DNA of 64,000 nt from Coenobita brevimanus (taxonomy: Eukaryota; Arthropoda; Malacostraca; Decapoda; Coenobitidae), in the NCBI GenBank assembly GCA_032717465.1, contig CM064667.1, positions 2,532,105 to 2,596,104 of the forward strand, read 5' to 3'. Position numbers and translations under genes: made by a program. Shown piece after piece: positions 43,239 through 56,062 of this stretch. Positions within the stretch are counted from its first letter, which is position 1, and each line of letters opens with the position of its first letter. Below the pieces are notes generated by a model. The model searched no databases, was not told the DNA's origin, and worked only from the letters and a program-made list of their open reading frames with translations.

Positions 43239-43697
43239 GTAAATAATATACTGAATGTTACAGTTGTGTTTAAGTAAAATACATTTTATGTCCAGCTGAT
43301 TAAAAATTATTCTTTCTTTATCATTTGTCTTGATTATGAAAATTGTAACATTTTTAATAATGGTGGTTGTACAATACCGTATTTATCATAAAATAATAAT
43401 TATAATAGTGGAAGGTGAGGGTGGTCATCCTCTTCCCCTTGCCCCCTTTTCTCTATCCTAACGCCTTCCCCCACCCACTTGATAGTGCCCCTCTCTCTTC
43501 CCCCATCCAGTGTAGTGCCTCCCCCCCTCCTCTCTGTTCTTCCTGATGTAGTCCCCTCCTCCCCCCTTTTGATGTAGTCCCCATCTCCCCCTCTCCTTGA
43601 TGTTGTTCCTAGCCTTACCCCCACCCCTTCATCTACTTGTAGTCCCCATCCCTCCTCTCTCAACTTGATGTCTCCATCCTTCCCTGTCTCCTTGATG

Positions 43698-43816
<119 letters not shown>

Positions 43817-44609
43817 TCTGTATCTCGCTCACTCATGAAGTTCCCCTGAGTGACAAGTGAAATGGTTTGCTATATGCCTTGTCATTTGCTATGGTGGGTG
43901 GTGGTTTAGTGGGTTAAGGTGCTCCAGCTGGATGGACACTGTAAGGGTTACATCTGAGGGGTGGGCAAGTGAGGCTGGTAACCATTGCCGCGTTGGCACT
44001 GAGTACCTCCAGCTGCCTGTGTAGAGAACAAAATAGCATTAGATATATTATTATGACTCTTAGGGCCGTATTCTTGTCAGTTAAGGAAGCTGCCTGGCAT
44101 CTTTTCCTTTCCTAATTGTTTTTGGATAGGGCTGGTTACTATCAGTTTGTATGGTATGTCATGTATGCTGAGTATGGAGGTATTGTAATAATTTAAATGA
44201 CTCGAGAGGATAGTAAGGCGTAATAGCAGAATAATCACTTAAGAAAGATATTAGGCAGTTTCTGCAACTGAGGAGAATATGGGCCTTAGTCAACCCTCCT
44301 CCCCCAATCCTACCACTCACCCAGTAATTTTTTCAGTTAGGGTTGAGATGATTACTATTATTGTTTTTTTCATCCTTACTACCCTAACTCCACCAAAAGA
44401 TCAGGTGGGATCTAAAACCAGAAAGCATCTAAGCAGGATTTTGTTATTTTGTTGTATCCAGATGGTATAGAAGGATGCCTTCATGCAGTGGCACTGATAT
44501 AACCATGTACCCAGTCTTGTTATCCCCTGACAATCAGAGGATTGACTGCAAGATAAGAGCTTGTAGTTCACTGGTTCACCTTCAGAGAAGCCTGGGACTA
44601 CGACAGCAG

Positions 44610-44737
44610 GAAAAACATCATATTGATAAAGATGATGAATATCATGGCAATATTTCTTGTGCTGATGATCATTTATTTGTGAAGAGCACAATAAGAAATA
44701 TTACCATCATGCTGATCTTTATAATATGATGTTTTTC
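44610..44737. repeat. 128-nt hairpin, unit 3
   Basis: Same arms; loop side as in unit 1 (GTGAAGAGCAC). Confidence 0.8.
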
Positions 44738-45606
44738 ATGCTGTACTAAAACACTAGGACCCATATTGCCGTCAGTTAACTTCCTTACATCTCTTCCTAT
44801 GTAGATATTCTGTTCATTACTCTAGTAACACAGTTTCTCTCTTCCTACCAGGCTGCAGCAATCCACTCTCCCTCTTATCCAAGCTCCCCAACTCACTGCT
44901 TCCAACATCCATCATATCATCACTGGCTAACGTTTTATTTATTGACCATAGGTAGAAGGTGGTGATGCAAATACTGTAGGTGTGTTTTGTACAAATAAAT
45001 GTTGTATATGGTATATGGACTACAGTGATTATGTACAGCACATTTTTACATAAGGTTGTGTGTGTGAGGGGACTATCATTTACCCCACTCCCTTTTTTAA
45101 TCCCAGGTTAGAGCTGTAATACATATATGAAGACAGACTTGTGTTTAATGCTCAGCATGTTTCTTAGACACAGACATGAGTAGAGCTGGGTCAGTGGATC
45201 TTTTTCTAAATGCTCCATTATGTCAATATCTATTATCCATTGCATCAGGACAATTGTCTAAAGCTATTACAAGTAGTAAATTCATACTAAGTCACTGATG
45301 TGTGCTGGCAAAAAAATAAAGCAGCTTTTAACCACTTCACATTGAATTTTTACCAAGGCCATTCACTGTGGGACATAAAATGTTTGCTTTCAGACACAAC
45401 ACTGCTAAAGCCAGACAGTTTCCCATTAGTTTCTTGTGATGGCCTGAATAAGTTAATGTAAAATAGATCCACAAAGGCTTCAAAGAATGTCAGAATAATA
45501 GTTTGTCTCAGTGCACAACTATTATTACTATACAGTTTTTACTCTAACTTGGCCTAAAATTAACATCTTTTCCATTTTCACTATACCGTACCGTTCTTGT
45601 AACGAG

Positions 45607-45853
45607 ATCCATCCATCCATCCATCATCCAATCCTACATTGCCCCATGAGAAGTATAGAAGCCCCGGGGCTAGGCAGTTGGTCCTGACCTTTAAAATGAT
45701 AGAGACCAGCCTCACTCATCCCTGAGTGGTATTACATGAGCAGTCAACCCCAACCACCGCTTGGATATAAACCTTCACCGGCTCAATCCGATTGGAGTAC
45801 AATAATTACTCACTAAAAAACCAGGTGCCAAAATTTGGTTATATGGTTACCAT
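45607..45853 (-). mobile_element. SINE-1, unit 4, minus
   Basis: Shares the AATGATAGAGACC variant; its A-box complement is mutated (CACTAAAAAACCAGG). Confidence 0.85.
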
Positions 45854-46137
45854 CCATTGTAGTCAATGGTTTCCTGATGTACAGGAAACCATTTGGCTTG
45901 TCACGCAATGTAGAGTCACCCACAGGCAGAAGAAAGATGAAAGAATGAAGTAAAGAAAGACAGAAGAAGGAGTGTAAAGTTACCCGTAGGCAGAAGGACA
46001 AGGAAAGAATGAAGTAAAGGAGAACAGAAGAGGATGGAAGGAAAGAAGGATGGAGGAGACATGTTAGGAATAACTTTGTGTGACCTGACTCTGGCTTGTT
46101 CCTGCCGTTATATAGGTAGGCACCATTACAAATACTT

Positions 46138-48123
46138 TTTTTTTTTTTTTTTTATGCGAGGAAGAAGGAACCAAAGGCATGAGCCCGTAGTAACAGTTCC
46201 CTCCAAGAGAAAAACAAAATACAATAGAGAGCCAAATTCAAGATCCGATCATTTTGAGATGCCTGGACACACTACGTTTGAAAGACTGAAGATCATAGGC
46301 AGAAGGAAATACAGACAGAGGGAGACAGTTCCAGAGCTGACCTGTTGCATAAATGAAAGACTGGGAGTAACGGTTAACTCTTGCATTAGAGAGTTGGACA
46401 GAAAAGGAATGAGAGTTTGCTGCCAGACGGGTGCTACGCGCCCGTCGTACAGGTGGAGGAATGCAAGCAGACAGTTCAGAGGAGCAGTGACCATTAAAGT
46501 AGCGATAGAAAAGAGATAAAGATGCAACAGTGCGGCGAAGAGACAGAGGTTGAAGGGAGTCAGTAAGAGGAGGAGAGTTAATGAGACGAAAACCTTTGAC
46601 TCCACCCTATTGAGAAGAGCTGTATGTGGGGAGCCTCCCCACACATGAGAGTTGAACTCCACACAGGGGCGGATAAAACCCCTGTATGGAGTCAACAATT
46701 GTGCAGGGGTAAAGAAAGAGCGGAGTCGGCTTAGCACACCCAATCTCTTGGAAGCAGATTTTACAAGAGATGTAATATGATCTTTCCAAGATAAGTCCCG
46801 AGTAAATGAAACCCCAAGCATGTTCAAGGATGATGCAGGATTAATCTGAATATAATTAAACATTAGTGGGTATACCTGTGGAAGATTTTGTCGGGTTGAT
46901 AGGTGTAAGAACTGAGTCTTAGATGCATTAAAGACAACCATATTATTTTTACCCCAGTCAGAGATATGAGCCAAGTCAGACATTAGGTGTGCCATAGCCT
47001 CATCCCTTGTTTCTTGAAGTAACTGTTGAGATGGGCGTTGCGGGAACCGAATGGAAAGGTGAAGGGTGGAGTCATCAGCGTATGAGTGGATAGGGTTAGA
47101 TGTACAGCTTAGAAGATCATTGATGAATAAAAGGAAGAGAGTTGGTGATAGGACAGAGCCCTGAGGAACACCACTGTTGATAGATCTAGGAGAAGAACGA
47201 TGGCCGTCTACGACAGCAGGTATAGAACGACCAGAAAGGAAGCTAGCGATGAAGGCACAGATAGAAGGATAGAAACCGTAGGAGGGCAGTTTGGAAATTA
47301 AAGATTTATGCCAGACTCGATCGAAAGCCTTTGAGATGTCAAGTGCGATGACAAAGCTTTCACCAAAGTCCCGAAAGGAGGATGACCAGAAGTCTAAAAG
47401 GTAGGTGAGAAGATCGCCAGTGGAGCGTCCCTGACGAAACCCATACTGACGATCGGAAAGAAGGTTGTGATAGGAAAGATGCCTTAAAATTTTTCTATTA
47501 AGAATTGACTCGAAAACTTTTGAAATACAGGACGTTAAAGCAATTGGACGATAGTTGGAGGGTTGTGAGTGGTCACCCTTCTTTGGGACTGGCTGAATGA
47601 GAGCAAACTTCCAGTAAGAAGGAAAGGTACAAGTTGACAGACAAAGGCGAAAGAGTTTGCCTAGGCAGGGTGTAAGCACAGAAGCACAGTTTTTGAGAAC
47701 AACAGGAGGGACCCCATCAGGCCCATATGCCTTGTTAGTACTGAGGCCAGTAATGGCAGAAAATACATCAGCTGAAGAAATTTTAATGTCAGCCATGAGG
47801 AAGTCAGAGGGGGGAAGTGATGGAGGAACAGCACCGGAATCGTCTAAGGTGGAATTGGAGGAGAAAGTCTGTGCGAAGAGATCTGCTTTATCAGTACAAG
47901 AAATAGCTACAGAACCATCAGAGTAGAAAAGAGGAGGGAAGGATGATGAGGTAAAGTTGTTAGAAAGATTTTTGGCAAGGTGCCAGAAGGAGCGGGAAGA
48001 ATTCGAGTTGGAGAGTTGAGAGCATTTAGTATGGATGAAATTATTTTTAGTAGAGCGAAGAACAGACTTAGCACGATTCCGGGCAGAAACGTAAAGATTA
48101 TGTGATTCAGGGGTGGGTTGGCT
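46138..48123 (-). mobile_element. LINE-B copy 2, 5'-truncated, inserted in array unit 4
   Basis: The minus strand carries the 3' part of LINE-B with a poly(A) tail (T run 46136-46153). The target in other units is AAATACTTGCCGGTGTATAA. Here AAATACTT is on the left and CCGGTGTATAA on the right, so no target duplication is visible and one base seems lost. Truncation falls inside the endonuclease/RT linker ([16 protein letters not shown]). Confidence 0.92.
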
Positions 48124-48150
48124 CCGGTGTATAACCTCAGACATTGTCAC
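46249..48150 (-). pseudogene. LINE-B ORF2 fragment: reverse transcriptase, one late frameshift
   Basis: The frame is open for 633 codons, the first few being flanking DNA. RT motifs: GPDGVPPVVLKN, SNYRPIALTSCISK, YGFRQGRSTGDLL, ALDISKAFDRVWH, SGVPQGSVLSPTLF and YADDST. After RVESKVF the frame leaves that of the family, because one base present in copy 1 (GCTTTT against GTTTT) is missing near 46598, so the last about 110 codons are read out of frame. It retains the four bases (TCTT region) that copy 1 has lost. No endonuclease. Confidence 0.9.
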
Positions 48151-48246
48151 GATTGCGACAAAATTAAGGTATCAAGTATCCTGGAATTTTGTAACATGTT
48201 TGGAATAATTTTGTGTGACCTGGTGGGTTAATCAAGAACACAGATT

Positions 48247-48339
48247 ACTAACCATGTGGGGAGGATGAAGAACAAGAGACTGTGCATGAGGTGGAGGGGG
48301 AGACCAGGGATAAGATGGGAGGATGAATTGTAAAGATAA

Positions 48340-48370
<31 letters not shown>

Positions 48371-48790
48371 GTCCGACTCTAGGCATAGGCTTCACAGCCT
48401 GCTATCAAGGCCCAGCAGTCCTCCTACATTCCATACACCTCTACATGTCACCACTTCGGCGCTAACACCCACCGTCCATATTGAATACATGCTAGGGCTG
48501 TCTCATACAGGACTGGTGTATTGGTGTTAGCGGGGGTATTTTTACGACATGTCGGCGGGTCTTCTGGTAGATCAGTAAAGCCTGGTTTAATGAAATTCAA
48601 ATCCTTAAACTGTTCCCTGCCCCAGCCGGGATTCGAACCTGGGTCCGTAAGGACTGCAGGCCACCTCTCTACCGATTGAGCCACCGCCTTCCCCATGGAG
48701 GATATGAGTTGGAAAGAGGGCAGACAAAGGACAGAGCAGTGTGGAAGCAGTTTGTTTCTGGTCACCCCATAAAGGATTAAGGGTTGTGGC
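48247..48790 (+). mobile_element. Decayed RTE 3' fragment of unit 4, split by a SINE
   Basis: Read as HVGRMKNKRLCMRWRGRPGI with stops. Counterparts: 25150-25340, 31085-31275, 36897-37087, 54872-55062 and 60733-60923. Only this copy is interrupted, by the SINE at 48340-48694. Confidence 0.75.
48340..48694 (-). mobile_element. tRNA-derived SINE-2 with good pol III boxes, poly(A) tailed
   Basis: On the minus strand it begins GGGGAAGGCGGTGGCTCAAT with an A box (TGGCTCAATCGGTAGAG) and a perfect B box (GGTTCGAATCC, complement GGATTCGAACC at 48629-48639). A tRNA-unrelated body follows and a poly(A) tail (T run 48341-48366). Other units show the empty site AAAGATAAATGGAGG. Here it is split as AAAGATAA and ATGGAGG, without target duplication. 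It is a different family from SINE-1. Confidence 0.88.
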
Positions 48791-48984
48791 AATTGTAAGT
48801 TAAATTATTCCTGTGTATTGCCAGCAGCCTAAAACCATAAAGGTTACTTGTGTTTATAGTTGTTGAATGCAATCAGTAGCCAGAGTCAAGAGTTTGAGGA
48901 TGTGATTTCACTTCCAATAGCTTATCTTGGGATCTTTATGCATCCATTACAATACATAATATGCATTATTAAAGGTCACCAGAA

Positions 48985-49463
48985 TCAAAAAGGGTGTACT
49001 GAGATGGTATGGTCATGTGGAGAGAATGGATAACAATAGCGTGGTGAAAAAGGTATATCTGCGCGAATTTGAAGGAGGGAGGAGGCAAGGTAGGCCAAGG
49101 AGAAGGTGGAGAGATATGGTGGATGAGTGTTTGAGGAAGAGAGGTTTGGAAGTCGGTGAGGTTAAGGGACTGACAACAGATCGAGGTGGCTGGATGAATA
49201 TTGTGAGATGTGCCTGATCAGGGATTTGGCACCCCTTTTTAACATGAAGTGTCTCTATCGGATAAGTTTATGTGAAGCTACAGAACGTGGTGAATGTTTT
49301 TCGCGTATCGGATACAGCCAGGATTTTGTGGGCTTGAATGGTGAGTGAATGGAGGCGTGGCCTATTGGAACTGGCAAATTTGGGCTGTCTGGACGTTACT
49401 ACTCCTCACCCTGCCCTTCGGTGGGAAAGGAGGTCCAGACGATGATGATGATGTTGATGATGA
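48985..49463 (+). mobile_element. RTE 3' tail with GAT end, unit 4
   Basis: Nearly identical to unit 2 (shares GEVKGLTTDRGGW), open to MNIVRCA. (GAT)n with one GTT interruption. Confidence 0.85.
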
Positions 49464-49547
49464 TAGGTCATATGTTAAATTTGTTTGTGGTTTAGACATA
49501 ACTTTTATTTTTGTTTAAAACTACCTTATATATATGGCATTATAGGT

Positions 49548-49794
49548 GGATGGTAACCATATAACCAAATTATGGTGCCTGGTGTTTTAGGGGGTAATTA
49601 AGGTGCTCCAGTCGGATTGAGCCGGTGCAGGTTTATATCCAAGGGGTGGTTGGGGTTTATTGCTCACATAATGCCACTCGGGGATGAGTGAGGCTGGTCA
49701 CTCTCATCTTAAATGTCAGGACCAGCTTCCCTAGCCCCGGGATCCTACCCTCATGGGGCAGCAATAAATTAATTTTTTTTTTTTTTTTTTTTTT
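49548..49794 (+). mobile_element. SINE-1, unit 4, plus, with T run
   Basis: Shares the TTTTAGGGGGTAATT variant with unit 2. Confidence 0.8.
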
Positions 49795-50338
49795 TACCTA
49801 CAGCTAAGATTTCAAGAGATAACTAGAGTAGTTAAATGTGGCTTTCATACACTTCATCACTGGAGGTTCCTATAATACTGAAGTAAATAATCTGACAGAA
49901 GTGAGTGTGTATTTAAAGAAACTACTGAAGTTTAACCTTTTGTGCTTTGGACCCATTAAACCTTTCAGTATGATGATGTACAATATTCTACATTTTTATA
50001 ATTCATTCTTCTAACAGTTTTACTGAATTGTGATGAACCACCTACAGCCAAGATGCAAGTATACTCTCTTTAAAAATACAGTCAATTTAAATTGTCTGTG
50101 GATAATATTTTGTGGTTGAATCTAAACCTTTTAGTATGGTAATGGTGCATTTTTTAGTTAAATATTTGTTCCAACAGTTTTATTGAACTGAGACATCTTC
50201 TTTTAGCCAAGACACTGCTAGTACAGTACTATCTTCAAAGTAAATTACAGTTAATGTATATTGTTTGTGGATAAAGAAAATAAATATTTTAAAGACATCA
50301 TATTGAAAGGGTCAGGAATAATATTTTGTTGGTACCCA

Positions 50339-50736
50339 AGTCAAGAGTGAGAGCAGTGGAAATGAGTTACTTGAGAGGAGCATGTGGAGTGACGTGGAGG
50401 GACAGGTTGACGAATGAAGAAGTGAAGGAACGTTGTGGGGTAGATGTGGATGTGGTTGAAATGATTAGGAGAAATACACTGAGGTGGTTTGGACATGTGG
50501 AGAGGATGGAGAATGAAAGACTGACTGGGAGGGTGTATGTAGGTGAGGTGGAGGGAGGGAGAGGGAGGGGTAGACCGAGGATGAGGTGGAGGGATGGAGT
50601 TGAGAGGTATATGAGGGAGGGGGGGTTGAGTTGTGGGGAGGGGAGTCAAATGGTGGGTGACAGAGTGACTTGGAGGCGTTTTGTCTGCGGCCACCCTTTG
50701 CGGGATTAGGGCGTCGGGCTATAGATAGATAGATAG
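50339..50736 (+). mobile_element. RTE LINE 3' fragment, 5'-truncated, in array unit 4
   Basis: Reads SRVRAVEMSYLRGACGVTWR, then RWFGHVERMENERLTGRV, GRGRGRPRMRWRDGVERYM, ending VCGHPLRD and a (TAGA)n tail. ACCCA at 50334-50338 and 50737-50741 is a five-base target duplication of a site present once in other units (GGTACCCACATAATG). It is closely related to the fragment at 8040-8276. Confidence 0.92.
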
Positions 50737-50868
50737 ACCCACATAATGAACATTTTTTATCAACTGATCTTAGAATTGACACTTCTTTACTGGTAACTTT
50801 TCAGTAACAGTTGTCAGTGCTCTTCCTTCCTATACCAGCCACTTCCTTCTCCTCCTCCTCCTCCTCCT

Positions 50869-50917
<49 letters not shown>

Positions 50918-51264
50918 CTCAGTGTTAGTAATTTCCTTCTCTTTTCTTTCTCTTTTAGTGCCAGTCGCTTTCTCCCCACCCCCTCACCCTCTATCTGTCA
51001 GAGAGCCTTATTCTCCTCCCCCCCCCTCTCTCTCTCTCATTTGCAGTGTTCTCCTCCTCCTCCTCCTCCTTTCTCAGTGCACTTCCCTTACTCCTCACTC
51101 CTCCTTTCCCAGTGCACTTCCCTTACACTTTGCCCCTTCCTCAGTGCACTTTCCTTACTCTTCACTCCCTCCTTCCTCAGTGCCCTTCCCATACACCTCC
51201 TGCTCCCTCCCACCCCCTCTCACTAATTGCCTCCTATTCTTCCCCCCCTTATTTCATAGTGCCC

Positions 51265-51333
<69 letters not shown>

Positions 51334-51760
51334 AGCTCCTTATTCCTCCTCTCCTCTCCTCTCCTCTCCATCTCTGTACCATCCTCTTCCTCCTCAGTTC
51401 TGTGTGTGTGCCAGCTCAGTACTCCTCCTCCTTTCTTTCTATCACATTGCCATCCCCTTCTTCTTCAATTATTCTCCTCTTTCAATGCCATCTCCAACCT
51501 CTCCTTTTCTCATAGTGCCGGCCTCTTCCTCCACTTCCTCTTCATTCTCGTCATCTTCTTTTTCAGTTCCAGCCTCCTCCTCCTCCCTCACTGCCAACAC
51601 TTGCCTCATTCAAGGAAGAGGAATTGGTCACTTGCCTCATAATTCAGCCTGGACTAAGCTGTGTAGCCCCAGGCACCTGTGCTGCTGATGGGGCAGTGAT
51701 GAGTTGTGTAATGGTTGGTGGACTGATTTTTAACGGTTTTGTTATTTCATTTTTAAACAG

Positions 51761-51915
51761 TTTTGTTCTGAAAGTTATCCTACCAAGCAGAGTTAATCAT
51801 TTGATCCCATTCATAACAGAGGTGCGAGGACAAGTGATCTTCTTCGTTAAGGGTGAGACAGACTGCCAGGTGACACCTAAGTGTGCCTTCATACTCACCC
51901 TTCTTGATTCCGAAG
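51761..51915 (+). other. Exon-like segment of array unit 4
   Basis: Acceptor TTTTTAAACAG; reads VILPSRVNHLIPFITEVRGQ, VIFFVKGETDCQV, ending LTLLDSEG. The frame is open. Confidence 0.45.
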
Positions 51916-52381
51916 GTAAATAATATACTGACTGTTACAGTTGTTTTTATTTTAAGTAAAATACATTTTTTGTGCAGCTGATTAAAAATTATTCTTTCTT
52001 TATCATTTGTCTTCTTTGTGAAAGTTGTAACATTGGTAGTAATGGTGGTTGTACAATACCGTATTTATCATAAAATAATAATTATAATAGTGGAAGGTGA
52101 GGGTGGTCATCCTCTTTCCCTTGACCCCTTTTCTCTATCCTAACCCCTTCCCCCTACATCCCACTTGATAGTGCCCCTCTCTCCTCCCCCATCCAGTGTA
52201 GTGCCTCCCCCCTCCTCTGTGTATTTCCTGATGTAGTCCCCTCCTCCCCCCTTTTGATCTTGTCCCCATCTCCCCCTCTCCTTGATGTTGTTCCTAGCCT
52301 TACCCCCACCCCTTCATCTACTTATAGTCCCCATCCCTCCTCTCTCAACTTAATGTCTCCATCCTTCCTGTCTCCTTGATG

Positions 52382-52448
<67 letters not shown>

Positions 52449-53221
52449 GAAGTTCCCCTGAGTGACAAGTGAAATGGTTTGCTATATGCCGTGTCATTTG
52501 CTATGGTGGGTGGTGGTTTAGTGGGTTAAGGTGCTCCAGCTGGATGGACACTGTAAGGGTTACATCTGTGGGGTGGGCAAGTGAGGCTGGTAACCATTGC
52601 CTCGTTGGCACTGAGTACCTCCAGCTGCCTGTGTAGAGAACAAAATAGCATTAGATGTATTATTGTAACTCTTAGGGCCATATTCTTGTCAGCTAAGGAA
52701 GCTGCCTAGCATCTTTTCCTTTCCTAATTGTTTTTGGATAGGGCTGGTTACTATCAGTTTGTATGGTATGTCATGTATGCTGAGTATGGAGGTATTGTAA
52801 TAATTTAAATGACTCGAGAGGATAGTAAGGCGTAATAGCAGAATAATCACTTAAGAAAGATATTAGGCTGTTTCTGCAACTGAGGAGAATATGGGCCTTA
52901 GTCAACCCTCCTCCCCCAATCCTACCACTCACCCAGTAATTTTTTCAGTTAGGGTTAAGATGATTACTATTATTATTTTTTTCATCCTTACTACCCTAAC
53001 TCCACCAAAAGATCAGGTGGGATCCAGAAACAGAAAGCATCTAAGCAGGATTTTGTTATTTTGTTGTATCCAGATGATATAGAGGGATGCCTTCATGCAG
53101 TGGCATTGATATAACCATGTACCCAGTCTTGTTATCCCCTGACAGGAGGAGGATTGACTGCAAGATAAGAGCTTGTAGTTCACTGGTTCACCTTCAGAGA
53201 AGCCTGGGACTACGACAGCAG

Positions 53222-53349
53222 GAAAAACATGATATTGATAAAGATGATGAATATCATGGCAATATTTCTTGTGCTGATGATCATTTATTTATGATCAGCA
53301 CAATAAGAAATATTACCATCATGCTGATCTTTATAATATGATGTTTTTC
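53222..53349. repeat. 128-nt hairpin, unit 4
   Basis: Loop side TATGATCAGCAC pairs with GTGCTGATGATCAT, so the stem closes to a loop of about five bases. One outer mismatch (ACATGATATT). Confidence 0.8.
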
Positions 53350-54220
53350 ATGCTGTACTAAAACACTAGAGCCCATATTGCCGTCAGTTAACTTCCTTAC
53401 ATCTCCTCCTAAGTAGATATTCTGTTCATTACTCTAGTAACACAGTTTCTCTCTTCCTACCAGGCTGCAGCAATCCACTCTCCCTGTTATCCAAGCTCCC
53501 CAACTCACTGCTTCCAACATCCATCATATCATCACTGGCTAACGTTTTATTTATTGACCATAGGTAGAAGGTGGTCATGCAGATACTGTAGGTGTGTTTT
53601 GAACAAATAAATGTTGTATATGGTATTTGGACTACAGTGATTATCTACAGCACATTTTTACATAAGGTTATGTGTGTGAGGGGACTATCATTTCCACCCC
53701 ACCTTTTTTAATCCCAGGTTAGAGCTGTAATACATATATGAAGACAGACTTGTGCTTAATGCTTAGCATGTTTCTTAGACACAGACATGAGTAGAGCTGG
53801 GCCAGTGGATCTTTTTCTAAATGCTCCAATATGTCAATATCTATTATCCATTTCTTCAGGAGGATAGTTGTCTAAAGGTATTACAAGTAGTAAATTCATA
53901 CTAAGTCACTGATGTGTGGTGGCAAAAAAATAAAGCAGCTTTTAGCCACTTCACATTGAATTTTTACCGAGGCCATTCACTGTGGGACGTAAAATGTTTG
54001 CTTTCAGACACAACACTGCTAAAGGCAGACAGTTTCCCATTAGTTTCTTGTGATGGCCTGAATAAGTTAATGTAAAATAGATCCACAAAGGCTTCAAAGA
54101 ATGTCAGAATAATAGTTTGTCTCAGTGCACAACTATTATTACACTACAGTTTTTACTCTAACTTGGCCTAAAATTAACATTCTTTCCATTTTCACTGTAC
54201 CGTACCGTTCTTGTAACGAG

Positions 54221-54472
54221 ATCCATCCATCCATCCATCATCCAATCCTACATTGCCCCATGAGAAGCATAGGAGCCCCGGGGCTAGGCAGATGGTCCTG
54301 ACATTTAAGATGAGAGTGACCAGCCTCGCTCATCCCTGAGTGGTATTACATGAGCAGTCAACCCCAACCACCCCTTGGATATAAACCTTCAATTGCTGAA
54401 TCCGATTGGAGTGCAAAAATTACTCAATAAACCACCAGGTGACAAAATTTGGTTATATGGTTACCATCCAGT
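54221..54472 (-). mobile_element. SINE-1, unit 5, minus
   Basis: Has the GATGAGAGTGACC variant, and AATTGCTGAATCCGA where other units have ACCGGCTCAATCCGA. Confidence 0.85.
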
Positions 54473-55252
54473 GTAGTCAATGATTTCCTGATGTACAGGA
54501 AACCATTTGGCTTGTCACTCAATGTAGAGTCAGCCACAGGCAGAAGGAAGAGGAAAGAATGAAGTAAAGAAAGACAGAAGAGGGAGTGTAAAGTTCCCCG
54601 TAGGCAGAAGGACAAGGAAAGAATAACGTAAAGGAAGACAGAAGAGGATGGAAGGAAAGAAGGATGGAGGAGACATGTTTGGAATAACTTTGTGACCTGA
54701 CTCTGGCTTGTTCCTGCTGTTATATAGGTAGGCACCATTATAAAAACTTGCCGGTGTATAACCTCAGACATTGCCACGATTGCGACAAAATTAAGGTATC
54801 AAGTATCCTGGAATTTTGTAACATGTTTGGAATAACTTTGTGTGACCTGGTGGGTTAATCAAGAACACAGATTACTAACCATGTGGGGAGGATGAAGAAC
54901 AAGAGACTGTGCATGAGGTGGAGGGGGAGACCAGGGATAAGATGGGAGGATGAATTGTAAAGATAAATGGAGGATATGAGTTGGAGAGAGGGCAGCCAAA
55001 GGACAGGGCAGTGTGGAAGCAGTTTGTTTCTGGTCACCTCATACAGGATTAAGACTTGTGGCAATTGTAAGTTAAATTATTCCTGTGTATTGCCAGCAGC
55101 CTAAAACCATAAAGGTTACTTGTGTTTATAGTTGTTGTATGCAATCAGTAGCCAGAGTCAGGAGTTTGAGGATGTGATTTCACTTCCAATAGCTTATCTT
55201 GGGATCTTTATGCATCCATTACAATACATAATATGCATTATTAAAGGTCACC

Positions 55253-55730
55253 AGAATCAAAGAGAGTGTACTGAGATGGTATGGTCATGTGGAGAGAATG
55301 GATAACAATAGAGTGGTGAAAAAGGTATATCTGAGCGAATTTGAAGGAGGGAGAAGGCGAGGTAGGCCAAGGAGAAGATGGAGAGATATGGTGGATGAGT
55401 GTTTGAGGAAGAGAGGTTTCGAAGTTGGTGAGGCTAAGGGACTGACAACAGATCGAGCTGGCTGGATGAATATTGTGAGATGTGCCTGATCAGGGATCTG
55501 GCACCCCTTTCTAACATGAAGTGTCTCTATCGGATACGTTTATGTGAAGCTACAGAACGTGGTGAATGTTTTTGGCGTATCAGATACAGCCAGGATTCTG
55601 TGGGCTTGAATGGTGAGTGAATGGAGGCGTGGCCTATTGGACTTGGCAAATTTGGGCTGTCTAGACGTTACTACTCCTCACCCTGCCCTTGGGTGGGAAA
55701 GGAGGTCCAGATGATGATGATGATGATGAT
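55253..55730 (+). mobile_element. RTE 3' tail with GAT end, unit 5
   Basis: HVERMDNNRVVKKVYLSEFE; the LSEFE form is shared with unit 6 and differs from LREFE in units 2-4. Confidence 0.85.
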
Positions 55731-55812
55731 AGGTCATATGTTAAATTTGTTTGTGGTTTAGACATAACTTTTATTTTTGTTTAAAACTGCCTTATATATA
55801 TGGCATTATAGG

Positions 55813-56062
55813 TGGATGGTAACCATATAACCAAATTATGGTGCCTGGTGTTTTAGTGGGTAATTAAGGTGCTCCAGTCGGATTGAGCCGGTGCAGGTTT
55901 ATATCCAAGGGGTGGTTGGGGTTTATTGCTCACATAATGCCACTCGGGGATGAGTGAGGCTGGTCACTCTCATCTTAAATGTCAGGACCAGCTTCCCTAG
56001 CCCCGGGCTCCTACCCTCATGGGGCAGCACTAGATTAGATTTTTTTTTTTTTTTTTTTTTTT
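55813..56062 (+). mobile_element. SINE-1, unit 5, plus, with T run
   Basis: Ends GGCAGCACTAGATTAGA before the T run, a form shared only with unit 6. Confidence 0.8.

Larger units (their letters stand above)
45604..54217 (+). repeat. Array unit 4, carrying three unit-specific insertions
   Basis: Insertions: LINE-B copy 2 (46138-48123), tRNA-derived SINE-2 (48340-48694, inside the decayed RTE tail), and an RTE 3' fragment (50339-50736). Without them the unit is about 5.87 kb. CT runs 50873-50915, 51270-51330 and 52385-52445; tRNA-like SINE head 52505-52590. Confidence 0.92.

Noticed and set aside
48629..48694. A tRNA gene on the minus strand
   Set aside because: Good A and B boxes, but the cloverleaf arms do not close convincingly and a SINE body with poly(A) follows; it is a SINE head.
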